Origin: JAWVZB01 sp033722375
GTDB lineage: Bacteria; Actinomycetota; Nitriliruptoria; Nitriliruptorales; Nitriliruptoraceae
Direction: 5' to 3'
Assembly (NCBI GenBank): GCA_033722375.1
Contig: JAWVZB010000080.1
Coordinates: forward strand, 1-14,035
Length of the DNA: 14,035 nt
Shown one piece after another: positions 13,134 to 14,035 of the stretch; position 1 is the stretch's first letter; each line of letters starts with the position of its first letter. Below the pieces are notes generated by a model, which did no database searches, was not told the origin of the DNA, and worked only from the letters and a program-made list of their open reading frames with translations. Both the position numbers and the translations under genes were made by a program.

Positions 13134-13562
13134 GTGTCTCTCGATCTGCTGGGCGACCTGAACTGGCTGGCGGTGATCGTCGCCACGGTGGTGTACTTCG
13201 TGCTCGGGGCGGCGTGGTTCAGTCCGGTGCTGTTCGCTGAGCCGTGGCAGCGGTCGATCGGTTGGGACCCCGAGGCGCAACCGCCCCAGATGTCGCCCGT
13301 GACCTACGTGATCCCGCTGGTCGGGTACCTGCTCGCGGCGGTCGCGACCGCGATGATCGCGGTTGCGGCCGGCTCGGACGGCGTCGGCGACGGGATCGTT
13401 CTCGGGCTCGTCGTCGGGGTCGGCTTCGGCGGGGCGCTGACGGTCACGGAGGCGACGTTCGATCCCCACAAGCCGCAGCCGTGGCAGTGGTTCGCGATCA
13501 CCTGGGCCTACCACCTCGTCGGGCTCGTTCTCGTCGCCGTCATCGTGTCGGTCTGGACGTGA
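13134..13562 (+). CDS. DUF1761 family membrane protein
   Basis: A 142-residue integral membrane protein. I chose GTG 13134, with AAGGGGG 5 nt upstream, over GTG 13110, which adds eight residues before the family's usual N-terminus and has no binding site. Four hydrophobic helices lie near residues 10-28, 56-79, 85-106 and 118-140. NWLAVIVATVVYFVLGAAWF with SPVLF after it is the characteristic DUF1761 opening (NW-x-AV, then G-x-x-W-F/Y-S-P). The family's function is unknown. Its TGA is one base from the start of the next membrane protein gene, so the two are surely co-translated. The same pairing, with this gene mostly deleted, is found at 1219-1948. Confidence 0.85.
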   Translation: MSLDLLGDLNWLAVIVATVVYFVLGAAWFSPVLFAEPWQRSIGWDPEAQPPQMSPVTYVIPLVGYLLAAVATAMIAVAAGSDGVGDGIVLGLVVGVGFGGALTVTEATFDPHKPQPWQWFAITWAYHLVGLVLVAVIVSVWT

Positions 13563-13563
13563 C

Positions 13564-14035
13564 GTGGCCGACGCGGACGTTGCGGGACTGACGCTGCTGC
13601 TGATCCTCCCACTGGTCGTGTTCGACGGGGTGTCGGCCACGCGAGCCGGCTTCGACGCGGCCTTCTGGCGACGGCCGCTCGAGGAGAAGCTCCCGCACAT
13701 CGTCGACCACCCCAGAGTGTGGATCGGGATGGGGGCTGTGTGGCCGCCGCTTCTCGTGCTTGTGTGCGCGGGAATGGCCGCCTTCAGCCTCCAGCTCGCC
13801 GATGCCGGGTCCGGCACGTGGGCGTTCCTGGCCCTCGGCGCGTACCTCGTCGGAGCGTTCACTTGGTTGCTCGGGGTCCTCATCCAGACGCCGGTCGTGC
13901 TCAGCGCAGCGCGGGAGCGTGACACCACGGGCGAGACACCCACCTGGCTCGAGGGTCTGTGGAACGGGGCATGGTGGGCGGAACTCACGTACGTCCTCGC
14001 CGCGAACGTCGCCTTCGTGGCCTGGGGCGTGGGGA
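13564..14035 (+). CDS. Multi-pass membrane protein, paralogue B (partial, 3' end outside window)
   Basis: The frame opens at GTG 13564, one base after the DUF1761 stop, and runs to the end of the window (157 codons). It aligns without gaps to residues 1-157 of the protein at 1319-1948, with about 73% identity by hand count; the least conserved parts are the first ten residues and the loop at 41-50. Shared blocks include PLVVFDGV, RAGFDAAFWRRPL, MGAVWPP, GTW-x-FLALGAYL and TWLEGLW/DWLEGLW. Judging from the other copy, some 50 residues and one or two membrane spans lie outside the window. Function is unknown; co-translation with DUF1761 suggests the two proteins work together. Confidence 0.85.
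   Translation, partial: MADADVAGLTLLLILPLVVFDGVSATRAGFDAAFWRRPLEEKLPHIVDHPRVWIGMGAVWPPLLVLVCAGMAAFSLQLADAGSGTWAFLALGAYLVGAFTWLLGVLIQTPVVLSAARERDTTGETPTWLEGLWNGAWWAELTYVLAANVAFVAWGVG

Noticed and set aside
12939..13988. A 349-codon open frame on the minus strand through the right cassette
   Set aside because: It is antisense to the DUF1761 and membrane protein genes; its resemblance to a minus-strand frame near 1443 only mirrors the paralogy of the plus-strand genes.

Overview
The window is GC-rich, densely coding on both strands, uses GTG and TTG starts often, and carries TANNNT-type -10 boxes placed 6-7 nt from start codons. Together with its gene families (DUF5995, DUF1761, F420/FMN-era nitroreductase, predicted-ATPase LuxR regulators) this points to a high-GC actinobacterium, perhaps a deep-branching class such as Nitriliruptoria. 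The class is inference; no marker gene is present. There is no rRNA, tRNA, CRISPR array, transposase or integrase. It reads as an ordinary accessory/housekeeping stretch with an unusual number of shortened genes.

Layout. 1-699 (-): 5'-end part of a secreted DUF5995 protein. 916-1143 (-): small possible Phd/YefM-like protein. 1179-1948 (+): a cassette made of a shared promoter, an internally deleted DUF1761 gene and an intact multi-pass membrane protein gene. 2027-2586 (+): SRPBCC protein overlapped by a truncated SDR start. 2673-4481 (-): lipoprotein followed by an MBL-fold hydrolase. 4533-4811 (+): small secreted protein ending in a strong hairpin. 4931-5608 (-): nitroreductase, divergent from 5853-7562 (+), a histidine kinase with a periplasmic-binding sensor domain. 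7614-7961 (-): Rieske protein, with a DUF1905 relic upstream. 8219-8608 (+): SnoaL/NTF2-like protein, tail-overlapping 8550-11132 (-), a large LuxR/NB-ARC/TPR regulator. 11300-12341 (+): rhodanese and AhpD-like protein, divergent from the regulator. 12414-12929 (-): double-ACT protein. 13134-end (+): an intact DUF1761 plus membrane protein cassette, paralogous to the one at 1179-1948.

The most notable results are: (1) two direct copies of a promoter-DUF1761-membrane-protein cassette 12 kb apart, the left one having lost about 107 codons of DUF1761 in frame; (2) two further gene stubs that keep the 5' end only (SDR at 2506, DUF1905 at 8114); (3) repeated leaderless promoter architecture; (4) a 168-bp divergent regulator/rhodanese intergenic region with two perfect 9-bp inverted repeats, suggesting autoregulation and control of a sulfur/peroxide operon. 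I saw no convincing evidence of a wholly new multi-gene system; the DUF1761-membrane protein pair is the best candidate for an uncharacterised functional unit.
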